A DNA stretch of 64,000 nt from a bacterium. GTDB taxonomy: Bacteria > Calditrichota > Calditrichia > RBG-13-44-9 > J042. Positions 18,434 through 26,176 of the stretch are shown here, piece by piece; the stretch's first letter is position 1, and each line of letters begins with the position of its first letter. The position numbers and the translations under genes are program-made. Where the stretch lies: the NCBI GenBank assembly GCA_015485355.1, contig WFTQ01000065.1, forward strand, positions 25,215-89,214, given 5' to 3'. The notes under the pieces are model-generated. The model was not told the DNA's origin. It worked only from the letters and a program-made list of their open reading frames with translations, and searched no databases.

Positions 18434-19447
18434 ATGAAGACACGAAAGCGGATTCTGATTATGCATACGGGGGGCACTTTCGGGATGGTGCCGATGCCCC
18501 CGAATCAGCTGCTGGCGCCGGATGAGGTGGCGTCGCACATCTTAACTCATGTACCCGAACTGGAGAAGCTGGCGCACATTACGGTGCAGTGTGTTTTTAA
18601 TCTGGACAGCGCCGACATCCAGATCGATCATTGGCAGCGGTTGGCCCGCATGGTTGCCGAACATCTGGACGACTATGACGGTTTTGTCATTATACACGGA
18701 ACCGATTCCATGGTCTACACGGCGGCGGCACTGTCCTTTATGTTGCGGAATCTACCGCGCCCGGTCATTCTTACGGGTTCGCAGCGGCCCCTGGCCGCCA
18801 TCCGCACCGACGCTCGTACCAATCTCATCAACTCCGTGGAGTTGGCCACCCATTCCATTCCTGAAGTGGCCATCTTTTTCGGCACCCGCCTGTACCGGGG
18901 CAATCGTACGGTCAAAAACTCCAGTATTCATTATGATGCCTTTCAGAGTCCCAATTACCCACCCCTGGCGGAAGTGGGTATCGACGTGCATGTCTTCGAT
19001 CATCACCGGCGATGCCAGGGGGGCTTTCAGTTGCGGGAGGCCATATCCCCCGCCGTCCTGGCGGTACGCTACTTCCCGGGATTGTTGCCGGAATATTTGG
19101 AGTATGTGGCCGGTTTACCGGTGAAGGCGGTGGTGCTGGAAGCATTGGGTTTGGGACATACGGCCGTGAAATCCCAATCGCTGGTTCCTTGGATCAAGGG
19201 CCTGAGGGAAGCGGGGAAATTGGTGGTCATTACCTCGCAGAGTCGCCATGGAAGAGTCGATCTAAGCCGTTATGAAAATGGTCTTCGGTTGCGGCAAGCG
19301 GGTGCGGTGGGAGCCGGGGATATGACCACCGAGGCCGCCATCGTTAAACTGATGCACCTGTTGGGCCAGGGGTACGACACGCCCGAAATCCTGGGCCGAC
19401 GATTGCGGGAAGACCTGGCAGGGGAAATTACAACGGACCATGGATAA
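18434..19447 (+). CDS. ansA: L-asparaginase, type I (cytoplasmic)
   Basis: The enzyme hydrolyses L-asparagine to aspartate and ammonia. Its 337 residues have no signal peptide, as in the low-affinity cytoplasmic form. The first catalytic threonine lies in MHTGGTFGM (T15), the second catalytic set in IIHGTDSMVYTAAAL (T90, D91), and the conserved PVILTGSQRPL follows. Late in the protein, GAVGAGDMTTEAAIVKLM matches the C-terminal domain of AnsA/AspG enzymes. The gene stands alone on the plus strand and is divergent from the DUF5916 gene. ATG 18434 is the first start. Confidence 0.93.
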   Translation: MKTRKRILIMHTGGTFGMVPMPPNQLLAPDEVASHILTHVPELEKLAHITVQCVFNLDSADIQIDHWQRLARMVAEHLDDYDGFVIIHGTDSMVYTAAALSFMLRNLPRPVILTGSQRPLAAIRTDARTNLINSVELATHSIPEVAIFFGTRLYRGNRTVKNSSIHYDAFQSPNYPPLAEVGIDVHVFDHHRRCQGGFQLREAISPAVLAVRYFPGLLPEYLEYVAGLPVKAVVLEALGLGHTAVKSQSLVPWIKGLREAGKLVVITSQSRHGRVDLSRYENGLRLRQAGAVGAGDMTTEAAIVKLMHLLGQGYDTPEILGRRLREDLAGEITTDHG

Positions 19448-19585
19448 GGAAGGCTTCAACTCCTTCCCGATATCCGGGGCCCAAATTGAAGTAAAAATTA
19501 TTTGATTTTTTCTATTGAAAGCTGTATCATTGATCCGAGGAGGTTCACGTAACTTCTTACTGGTCAATTAACAATGGAGGGTGTA

Positions 19586-20023
19586 ATGGGTAAACGTCTG
19601 GGATACCGTGTTTTTGTTGGAGCGTTAACACTGGTGTTAGCGTTGTCTTTGTTGGTCATGCCGTTGGCATCCGATTTAGTGGCGGCCAATGCTTTACCGC
19701 AGGCCGATGCTCAGCAGGCTTGTGTCGATGCGGAAGCTCAAGCTACCCAGGACATCAACGGCACGACCTGGTTTTTAATTGGATGTATTATCGGGGTGTG
19801 GGGATATATTGTAGCCATTGCGTTGGAATCCAACCCGCCTTCTGCCGCACTGGTGGGGCAGTCCCCGGAATATGTGGCCGCTTATACAGATTGCTATAAA
19901 CGGAAGGCCAAAGAAATTAAAAGCAAGAACGCGTTATACGGGTGTTTGGCGGGGACGGGAGCGACTTGTTTATTGTATTTCTTGTTGTTTGCCGCCGCAA
20001 GCGGTGCGGAATCGACCTATTAA
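19586..20023 (+). CDS. Small membrane protein of unknown function with SPEYVxxYxxxY-type motif
   Basis: This 145-residue protein begins at ATG 19586, which has GGAGGG at 19576-19581. ATG 19574 is in frame but lies on top of that site. It has an N-terminal signal or anchor helix (FVGALTLVLALSLLVMPLA), a second helix with a glycine face (TWFLIGCIIGVWGYIVAIAL) and a third at the C terminus (GCLAGTGATCLLYFLLFAAA). Between the last two sits the loop ALVGQSPEYVAAYTDCYKRK. I recall similar unnamed small proteins in FCB genomes but know no function. Five cysteines are present, some at helix ends. A terminator-like hairpin follows. Confidence 0.7.
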   Translation: MGKRLGYRVFVGALTLVLALSLLVMPLASDLVAANALPQADAQQACVDAEAQATQDINGTTWFLIGCIIGVWGYIVAIALESNPPSAALVGQSPEYVAAYTDCYKRKAKEIKSKNALYGCLAGTGATCLLYFLLFAAASGAESTY

Positions 20024-20063
20024 CGAGCCAGCTTCCCGAAACACAGATCAGGCATTTAGGGGG

Positions 20064-20120
20064 TCAGGGTTGTCCAAAGAAATAATTACATTTGTTTCTC
20101 GGGCAACCCTGATTTAATTT
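20064..20120 (+). terminator. Terminator or attenuator hairpin ahead of the LolA-like gene
   Basis: TCAGGGTTGTCC (20064-20075) pairs with GGGCAACCCTGA (20101-20112) over 12 bases with one G-U pair. The inner bases AGAAA and TTTCT can extend the stem. TTTAATTT follows directly. It would terminate transcription from the small membrane protein gene. Because it lies only 30 bases before the start of the next gene, it could instead act as an attenuator for that cluster. Confidence 0.6.
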
Positions 20121-20150
20121 ATGCCTCGCATGAACAGAGGCGTCACATTG

Positions 20151-20891
20151 ATGAAACGTTTTGTCCGGCCTATTCACAAGGCAGCCGTTTTTTTATTGAT
20201 AATCCCCCTCTGGAGTTGGGGACAAACTCCAGATTTTACCGCGGTAGCCTCTCCGCCTTATCAAACGCTGCAAGGGAATTTTCAAAAGGTCAATGACCGG
20301 GACGGACAAGTGGATTCTTCCAGCGGGATTTTCTTTGTCAAAAAAATGGATTATATGTACCTGGAAGTCACCCATCCCATTCACCAGATCATGGTCATCG
20401 AAGGCAATGTGACTCTGGTATATTACCCGGAGCGGAAACTGGCCTACCGCATTACAAGTAAAAATCCCGCCATGTTGCCTTTCGTTCCCAAACTCATTGC
20501 CGCTTTGCGGTCGGAAATCGGTTTCGATAATCTGGGTTTGAAGCTGGAAAAACAAGAATTGCTGGGCGATACGCTTATCAGTTACTGGATTTCCCCGGAT
20601 CCGGAAAAGAATATCGGCCGGTATCAAATGATTCAGGTAAACGATCAACCGGTTCAGATTTTCTACACTACCCCCGACAGCCTGTTTGCCAGTAAACTCG
20701 TTTTTCAGAATTATCGCCCGGTCGGGGATCTAATTCTCCCGCATAAAATCGTTTCCGAGAGCGTCTCTACGCGAGGGGTAACCATCGAAAAGGTATACTT
20801 TTCCCAATTGAAAAAAGATGTACCGCTGCCGACCCGCGTGGTCCGCTTCGATCTCCCGGACGATGTTGCTGTGGAAGAAAAGGAGTGGTGA
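20151..20891 (+). CDS. LolA-like periplasmic lipoprotein-carrier fold protein
   Basis: The gene encodes a 246-residue exported protein from ATG 20151, which gives a signal peptide (KAAVFLLIIPLWSWGQ). In-frame ATGs at 20121 and 20130 would add a polar leader. The mature part looks like the LolA/LolB half-barrel: a QTLQGNFQKVNDRDGQV strand, SSGIFFVKKMDYMYLEVTHP, VIEGNVTLVYYPERKLAYRI, then a C-terminal set of strands resembling LolA-like outer-membrane sorting proteins. Such proteins carry lipoproteins or other lipids across the periplasm. It is followed by a YidD-like and two TPR genes. It is longer than classical LolA (about 200), so the cargo may differ. Confidence 0.7.
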   Translation: MKRFVRPIHKAAVFLLIIPLWSWGQTPDFTAVASPPYQTLQGNFQKVNDRDGQVDSSSGIFFVKKMDYMYLEVTHPIHQIMVIEGNVTLVYYPERKLAYRITSKNPAMLPFVPKLIAALRSEIGFDNLGLKLEKQELLGDTLISYWISPDPEKNIGRYQMIQVNDQPVQIFYTTPDSLFASKLVFQNYRPVGDLILPHKIVSESVSTRGVTIEKVYFSQLKKDVPLPTRVVRFDLPDDVAVEEKEW

Positions 20892-21047
20892 TGGTGGTCA
20901 GACGCCGCCGTGGAGGCATTACGGCGACCCCAACCCGGAGCCGGAAAGACCTTTACACGAATGGACGTGTTCATCCCGTGGGCATGTGTTTGCAGGAGCA
21001 AACCTGCCGGGGTATGGCCTGACGGGGTGTAAGTCGAGAACGAAAAG

Positions 21048-21560
21048 ATGCTTTGGAGCGGCCGAGTGATCCGAACAAGGTTACATCGGGAATGGTGTTT
21101 TGGCATGGGTCTGGTTGTGGTCTTCTTTGCGGCGGGGGAATCGGCCGAAGCGCAGACGGTCCGGAAAGCGTTTTTGCATACTCTGCACGCCTTTCAGGCC
21201 GAAAAGGTGCAAGCCGCTTCCGTGGGAAGGGTGAGCGAAGATTTCTGGCAAAAATCGGAACCGGCGCAACTCATGCTGGGGATGATTACCCTCTATCAGC
21301 AATTGATTGCTTCGCAGGATGCTCCCGCCTGTAATTTTACGCCCAGTTGTTCCCGCTTTGGTCAGGCGGCCTTGGCCAGGGCAGGATTGGTGAAGGGATT
21401 GCTATTGACCTCCGATCGCTTGCAACGGTGCAATGGATTGCCGGGAAGAGAACGGTTTTATCCGGTCGATCATTCCACCCACCGATTTTACGATCCGATT
21501 GACGTGTATTTAACCTTAACCCCAGCCAAGGAAAAGGGTAGTCATGATCATTCCCATTAA
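21048..21560 (+). CDS. YidD-like protein with an added signal sequence
   Basis: The 170-residue protein contains a YidD (membrane protein insertion efficiency factor) domain at about residues 75-150: MITLYQQLIASQDAPACNF, then TPSCSRFGQAALARAGLVKG and RLQRC. These match the YQ-LIS, C-F-PTCS-Y, G-KG and R-RC elements of the family. Classical YidD is about 85 residues, cytoplasmic and membrane-associated next to YidC. Here a long hydrophobic N-terminal segment (FGMGLVVVFFAAGESAEAQ) looks like a signal peptide, which would place the domain outside the cytoplasm, and the usual HPGGxDPVP tail is missing. The C terminus GSHDHSH is histidine-rich. It overlaps the next gene by 17 bases. Confidence 0.8.
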   Translation: MLWSGRVIRTRLHREWCFGMGLVVVFFAAGESAEAQTVRKAFLHTLHAFQAEKVQAASVGRVSEDFWQKSEPAQLMLGMITLYQQLIASQDAPACNFTPSCSRFGQAALARAGLVKGLLLTSDRLQRCNGLPGRERFYPVDHSTHRFYDPIDVYLTLTPAKEKGSHDHSH

Positions 21561-22464
21561 GCGAGTGGGTTTGTGGATGGGCCTGGTTGTGCTTCTGGGA
21601 GGACAAGGGATTTCGGCACCGGGCGATTCTTCCCGCATTAGCCGGGCCGATTCGGTCTATACCCCCGAATATTTCTTAAAATTTGGACAATTTCTCTGGG
21701 AGCAAAGGGATTATTCCCGGGCCGCTACGGAGTTTGAGCGCTATGTTTTTTTAAACCCCCATCGAAAGTTGCCGCGGTTACGCTACCGGATCGGGTTATG
21801 TTATTATCGCCTGGGAGAGCTGGAACGGGCCCTCCGCTATTTTCAGGAGGCCTTTCAGTTGGGAAATGCTCCCTCTTTGAAGGATTCCAGCCGCTTGGCA
21901 ATGGCGGCGGTATATTTGCGGCGTGGGGAAAATGGAGCCTTGCTGAGTCTGTTGTCGGAAAACGGAGCCCGGGTGAGTCGTTCCGAAATCCGCCGGCGCC
22001 TCCATTTATTTCGGGCGTTTTATTTCCTCCAGATGGGGGATTGGAACCTTGCCGCGCATTCGGTTCCCGATACGGCCGGGGTGTCCTCCCGGGAGTTTGC
22101 CCTGGCAGTGCGGAGAATCCGGGACCTGGCCCGAAAAGGACGGGAGTTACCGTATAAATCCCCTGTTAAGGCGGCGCTGTTGTCCGGACTGTTGCCCGGG
22201 GGCGGCCGATTTTATCTCGGCCGGAAACAAGACGGTTTCTATTCCCTGTTGCTCATCACCGGTAGCGCCCTGCTCAGCTACCGGGGGTATCGCAATCATG
22301 GCCCTGCCCATTTCCAAACGATATTTTTCGGGTCCACCGCGGCCCTGTTGTATCTGGGGAACATCTACGGCTCGGCTGTGGCCGCCCGGCTACACAATCG
22401 GCAGATTGAGGAAAGATTGTGGAATGAAATTGATGAAGAAATGCTTCGCTGGACTGATCTATAG
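21544..22464 (+). CDS. TPR protein with C-terminal LLPGGGxxYLG membrane tail (paralogue A)
   Basis: This 306-residue protein has a signal peptide (LWMGLVVLLGGQGISAPG), TPR-like helical repeats from about 35 to 180 (FGQFLWEQRDYSRAATEFE; YRIGLCYYRLGELERALRY) and a C-terminal membrane part beginning LLSGLLPGGGRFYLGRKQDG, with hydrophobic segments after it. The Pro-Gly-x-Gly-x-x-Tyr-x-Gly hairpin is like the TM2/DUF5683-type tails found on TPR proteins of FCB bacteria. ATG 21544 overlaps the end of the YidD-like gene. The following gene encodes a protein of the same architecture. Function is not known; a scaffold in the inner or outer membrane is an inference. Confidence 0.7.
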   Translation: MIIPIKRVGLWMGLVVLLGGQGISAPGDSSRISRADSVYTPEYFLKFGQFLWEQRDYSRAATEFERYVFLNPHRKLPRLRYRIGLCYYRLGELERALRYFQEAFQLGNAPSLKDSSRLAMAAVYLRRGENGALLSLLSENGARVSRSEIRRRLHLFRAFYFLQMGDWNLAAHSVPDTAGVSSREFALAVRRIRDLARKGRELPYKSPVKAALLSGLLPGGGRFYLGRKQDGFYSLLLITGSALLSYRGYRNHGPAHFQTIFFGSTAALLYLGNIYGSAVAARLHNRQIEERLWNEIDEEMLRWTDL

Positions 22465-23359
22465 TCTGCTCCTCACAATATCCATTCAGGCTTCTGCCCC
22501 TCTTTCGGGCGATTCTCTCCTGATAGCCGTCGGGGATCGGTTCTTTGACCGGCGTAACTATACTGCGGCCATCACCGAATACCAGCGACTGCTGTTTTTT
22601 AACCCGCACCCGCCTCTGGCTCCTTACGCGTTTTACAAGATGGGTCAATCGTATCTGCACCTGGGGCAATACCGAAGGGCGGTGCTTTTTCTGAGAAGGG
22701 CTCTGATGTTTCCGGCAAAGAAAAACACCAGATTGAAATTGCGCCTCCAATTGGCCCTGGCATTTTTGGAAGGCCAGCGATACGATTTGGCCGCACTGGA
22801 ATTTTTTAAAATGGAATCGCGCACCCAGGATGAAACCCTGAAGTTAACTGCTCAATTGTTTCGGGGATTGATTTATATCCGTCAGCAAAATTGGAAAGAA
22901 GCACGAAAAGTTCTGCGGAAGCTGAACGATCATCCCCGCTGTCACTTTCAAGAAACCCTTCAGGCGATCGACCGTCTACTGACTCGGTTAATGGAAAAAC
23001 CCCGACTAAAAAATCCCCGAACGGCTCGGCTGTTGTCCACACTCCTGCCCGGTGCGGGACAGATGTATACCGGTCATTTTTTTCTGGGGGTGGACGCCCT
23101 GGTCTTGAACGGTGCCAATACTTATCTGGTATGGCAAACTATCGTCAACCGAAATTATCTGGACCTGGGATTAAGTGTCGCCCTCCTATGGTTGCGCTAT
23201 TATGAAGGCGGTCGCATTCGGGCAGAAATGCTGGCCCACAAAGTCAATCGTGAATATCAGGAGCGGATGACGCGAAGGTTATATCGGTTCCTTCAGGAAC
23301 TGGCGGACTGTCTTCCTGCGTTCAGTACCCGGCTTACCTGGGAGGATTTTATTCCATAG
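22424..23359 (+). CDS. TPR protein with C-terminal LLPGAGxxYTG membrane tail (paralogue B)
   Basis: The frame is open from 22049, but the start is most likely ATG 22424 (or 22433), because the product then opens with a signal peptide (CFAGLIYSLLLTISIQASA) and GAGGAAAG lies upstream. This gives 311 residues. TPR-like repeats cover about 35-175 (VGDRFFDRRNYTAAITEYQ; YKMGQSYLHLGQYRRAVLF). The tail LLSTLLPGAGQMYTGHFFLG matches that of the preceding gene, so the two are tandem paralogues with diverged sequence. The start lies about 40 bases inside the previous gene, indicating coupling. The role is unknown. Confidence 0.7.
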   Translation: MKLMKKCFAGLIYSLLLTISIQASAPLSGDSLLIAVGDRFFDRRNYTAAITEYQRLLFFNPHPPLAPYAFYKMGQSYLHLGQYRRAVLFLRRALMFPAKKNTRLKLRLQLALAFLEGQRYDLAALEFFKMESRTQDETLKLTAQLFRGLIYIRQQNWKEARKVLRKLNDHPRCHFQETLQAIDRLLTRLMEKPRLKNPRTARLLSTLLPGAGQMYTGHFFLGVDALVLNGANTYLVWQTIVNRNYLDLGLSVALLWLRYYEGGRIRAEMLAHKVNREYQERMTRRLYRFLQELADCLPAFSTRLTWEDFIP

Positions 23360-23480
23360 ACCATAACAGCAGGGCATTGGTGGGGAGGCGCAAAGTCTCT
23401 TTTAAAGATTGAAAAACAGCCGATTGTTGAGATCATCTTTCTGGGATTCGGAGCAATGAGGGTTAAATAAGGAGAAGCCC

Positions 23481-25352
23481 ATGCGCACAAATGTTCTGGA
23501 TGGCTCTGGGGAGGCGCCTTCCTCCTCCGCGCCGAGGTTGCCCGAGCGGCGGGAGATCGATTCCCGATACCAATGGCGACCGGAAGCCATTTATCCCTCT
23601 CTAAAGGCCTGGGAAGCGGACTATGAAAAGGTCCGGCGGATGATGACCGGGATGGACGCTTTTCTAGGGCGTTTGGGAGAGTCTGCCGAAACCCTTCTGG
23701 CCTGCCTGCGACAACGGGATCGGTTGAACGAGCGGATTGGCAGATTAATATTGTATGCGGGCATACGCAGCGATGAAGATAGCCGGGTGGCACAGTTTCA
23801 GGCGCTGCGGGATCGGGTCGCCGCTTTGGCTGCCGGTTTGCGGCGACATCTGGCCTTCATTCAGCCGGAAATTCTATCCCTTCCGGAAGGGAAGTTATGG
23901 AACCTGGTTGATCGATTGCCCGAATTGGGTGTCTATCGCCATCATCTGGAGGATATCAAGCGACGGAAAGCCCACGTGCTTCCTCAACAACAAGAACAGC
24001 TGCTGGCCCTGGCCGAAGAGTTTGCCCAGGGACCTTACAATATTTTCAGCATGTTCAACTATGCCGATATCCGGTTCCCCAGGGTGAAGGATGAGAGCGG
24101 TCAGGAAATTGAACTCACTCAGGAGCGTTTCCAGAAATTGTTGGAGTCCGGAAACCGCCGGGTGCGCAAAAATGCCTTTCTGGCGTTTTATGGAACCTAC
24201 GAGAAATGGCTGAACACCTTGGCCGCCACCCTTGCCGCAAATATTAAGAAAAATGTTTTTTACGCGAAAGCCCGTCGGTATGCCTCGTCCCTGGAAGTGG
24301 CCCTGGATGAAGAGAATATCCCCCCCGAAGTCTACCAGAATTTGGTGGATACGATGAACCAGAATTTAACGCCGTTGCATCGATACATCCGTTTCCGCGG
24401 CCTTCGGCTTCACCTTTCCACCGTCTATCCCTGGGATTTGTATGTACCTTTAGGAGAGCCCCCTCACTTCAATTTTTCTTATGAAGAAGCGGTGCAACTG
24501 ATCACCGAAGCGTTACAACCATTGGGGGAATCCTACCAGAAAGAATTGCGCCGCGGATTTTCCGAAGGATGGATCGATGTGTTCGAAAATCGGGGCAAGC
24601 GAGCAGGGGCCTACTCCTGGTCCACTTATGGTGTGCACCCGTTCATTCTGCTGAATTATGATGGAACCTTGCGGAGCGTTTTTACCCTTGCTCACGAAAT
24701 GGGGCACGCATTGCATTCCTATTTCACCCAGCAAAAACAACCCTTTATCTACAGCCAGTACGACGTGTTCGTGGCCGAAGTGGCCTCCACCCTTAACGAA
24801 GCCCTGGTGATCGATTACCTGTTGAACATGACCCGGGAACCGGAGAAGAAATTGTATTTATTGAATCAATATGCGGATCAGATCGTAAAAACGGTCTACA
24901 TTCAAACACTGTTTGCCGAATTTGAAAAACTCATCCACGAAAGGGTTGAGGCCGGCGAGGCGCTTACCTCGGAATTTCTCTGCAACCTGAAGGAAAAACT
25001 CTATCGTCGATATTTTGGAAAAGCGTTTAGTTTAGGCAGGCTGTATTGTGTGAACTGGTGCCGGATCCCTCATTTTTATTACGGCTTTTATGTGTATAAA
25101 TATGTGACCGGATACTCGGCCGCCGTCGCACTGTCGCAACGCATTCTTTCCGGGGATGTCGCAGCACGGAATGCTTATCTGGATTTTCTTTCCCGCGGAG
25201 GTTCCGACTATCCCCTGAACCTGCTGAAAGATGCCGGTGTGGACCTGACTCGTCCGGAACCCCTTCAAGCCACCGCCCAGCTGCTGGATCGGCTGGTGGA
25301 AGCAATGGAAACCATGGGAGGAATCAAGGATACCTCGGCTCCAGGGCGTTGA
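23481..25352 (+). CDS. pepF: Oligoendopeptidase F (M3B zinc metallopeptidase)
   Basis: This 623-residue cytoplasmic enzyme cleaves peptides of roughly 7 to 17 residues. The zinc site is LAHEMGHALHSYF (H405, E406, H409), and the third ligand probably lies in the helix VAEVASTLNEALV near residue 432. The long N-terminal helical domain (RDRLNERIGRLILYAGIRSDED) and the C-terminal YKYVTGYSAAVALSQRIL are typical of PepF. ATG 23481 follows AAGGAG by six bases. It is a stand-alone gene; length agrees with the family (about 600). Confidence 0.95.
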   Translation: MRTNVLDGSGEAPSSSAPRLPERREIDSRYQWRPEAIYPSLKAWEADYEKVRRMMTGMDAFLGRLGESAETLLACLRQRDRLNERIGRLILYAGIRSDEDSRVAQFQALRDRVAALAAGLRRHLAFIQPEILSLPEGKLWNLVDRLPELGVYRHHLEDIKRRKAHVLPQQQEQLLALAEEFAQGPYNIFSMFNYADIRFPRVKDESGQEIELTQERFQKLLESGNRRVRKNAFLAFYGTYEKWLNTLAATLAANIKKNVFYAKARRYASSLEVALDEENIPPEVYQNLVDTMNQNLTPLHRYIRFRGLRLHLSTVYPWDLYVPLGEPPHFNFSYEEAVQLITEALQPLGESYQKELRRGFSEGWIDVFENRGKRAGAYSWSTYGVHPFILLNYDGTLRSVFTLAHEMGHALHSYFTQQKQPFIYSQYDVFVAEVASTLNEALVIDYLLNMTREPEKKLYLLNQYADQIVKTVYIQTLFAEFEKLIHERVEAGEALTSEFLCNLKEKLYRRYFGKAFSLGRLYCVNWCRIPHFYYGFYVYKYVTGYSAAVALSQRILSGDVAARNAYLDFLSRGGSDYPLNLLKDAGVDLTRPEPLQATAQLLDRLVEAMETMGGIKDTSAPGR

Positions 25353-25403
25353 ACCTGGCATTATAAATATTCGGACTATAATGTCCACAATTTGCTTTCG
25401 TTA

Positions 25404-25432
25404 TTGCTTCTTATCCGGAAAACGGTTAATAT
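25404..25432 (+). promoter_or_regulatory. Possible promoter of the copper cluster
   Basis: TTGCTT (25404-25409) and TAATAT (25427-25432) are separated by 17 bases, 42 bases before the Cys-rich gene. The boxes match the sigma-70 consensus at three and four of six positions. A separate TATAAT at 25377-25382 has no good -35 partner. Confidence 0.3.
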
Positions 25433-25473
25433 AAAGGCCACGAAGGAATCGATTCAATGAGGGCGGAAGGTTG

Positions 25474-25896
25474 ATGAGGCGGGTATTGGTTTGTGGCGTG
25501 GTCTTCTTTTTACTCGGTTTCGGTAGCGGGTTTCCGCTGTTTCTGGCACCGGGGGTCGGTTCGGCTGCTCCTCATGCTCATGGTACCTGCCGGTGCGGTT
25601 GTGCCGCAGATGAACATGCCGATTGTGATGGCGGATGTTGTGGTGCGGCGGCAGTAACCGGCCAGGTGGGTATTTGCTCGTTCACTTGCAGCTGTTATTC
25701 CCATCCGCCCCAGCTTATCCCCCTGACGCTGAAATGGATCTTACCCCGCACTATTCCATTGGTGAATATCCCCAGGGATGGGCGGTGGTTGGGAGACATT
25801 TTCATTCCCGGGCCTCTGGCGGTTCCCGACTCTCCCGATCACCCTCCGGAAAACCTCTCCAGCAGTTTTACCTCCTGGCATTTCGAAATCGTCTGA
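25474..25896 (+). CDS. Exported Cys/His-rich small protein, possible metal binder
   Basis: I do not recognise the family. The 140-residue product has a signal peptide (VLVCGVVFFLLGFGSGFPL) and then a compact metal-ligand region: HAHGTCRCGC, DEHADCDGGCCG, and ICSFTCSCYSH. That is nine cysteines and several histidines within about 50 residues. The last 60 residues are Pro-rich and lack this pattern. GGAAGG precedes ATG 25474; TTG 25471 is an alternative start. It is the first gene before a YtkA-like lipoprotein and an OprC-type copper receptor, so copper handling or sensing is a reasonable but unproven guess. Confidence 0.55.
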   Translation: MRRVLVCGVVFFLLGFGSGFPLFLAPGVGSAAPHAHGTCRCGCAADEHADCDGGCCGAAAVTGQVGICSFTCSCYSHPPQLIPLTLKWILPRTIPLVNIPRDGRWLGDIFIPGPLAVPDSPDHPPENLSSSFTSWHFEIV

Positions 25897-26176
25897 AAGA
25901 GCCGGTAAGGGATCCCGCTTCCCGATGATCCCGGCAACCGTGACCCGGTTCTCGACAGGGCGGGCAGGGATCGGCTCGGTCAATCCCTGTGGTTTGCTGC
26001 TCTTCCTGGTTCAAAGACGCTCCTCTTGGGAATGGAGCTATGCCGCTGCCCGGCGGGTCTCAACGCGGAAAGAAGCGCCCCGGCTCTTGGAAACAACAGT
26101 GAAAATCATTCGCTGCTTCTCCCGAAATTAGGAAAAGCAGCAAATACTGGTGTCAAACGTTTCCGGAGGAATCAAT

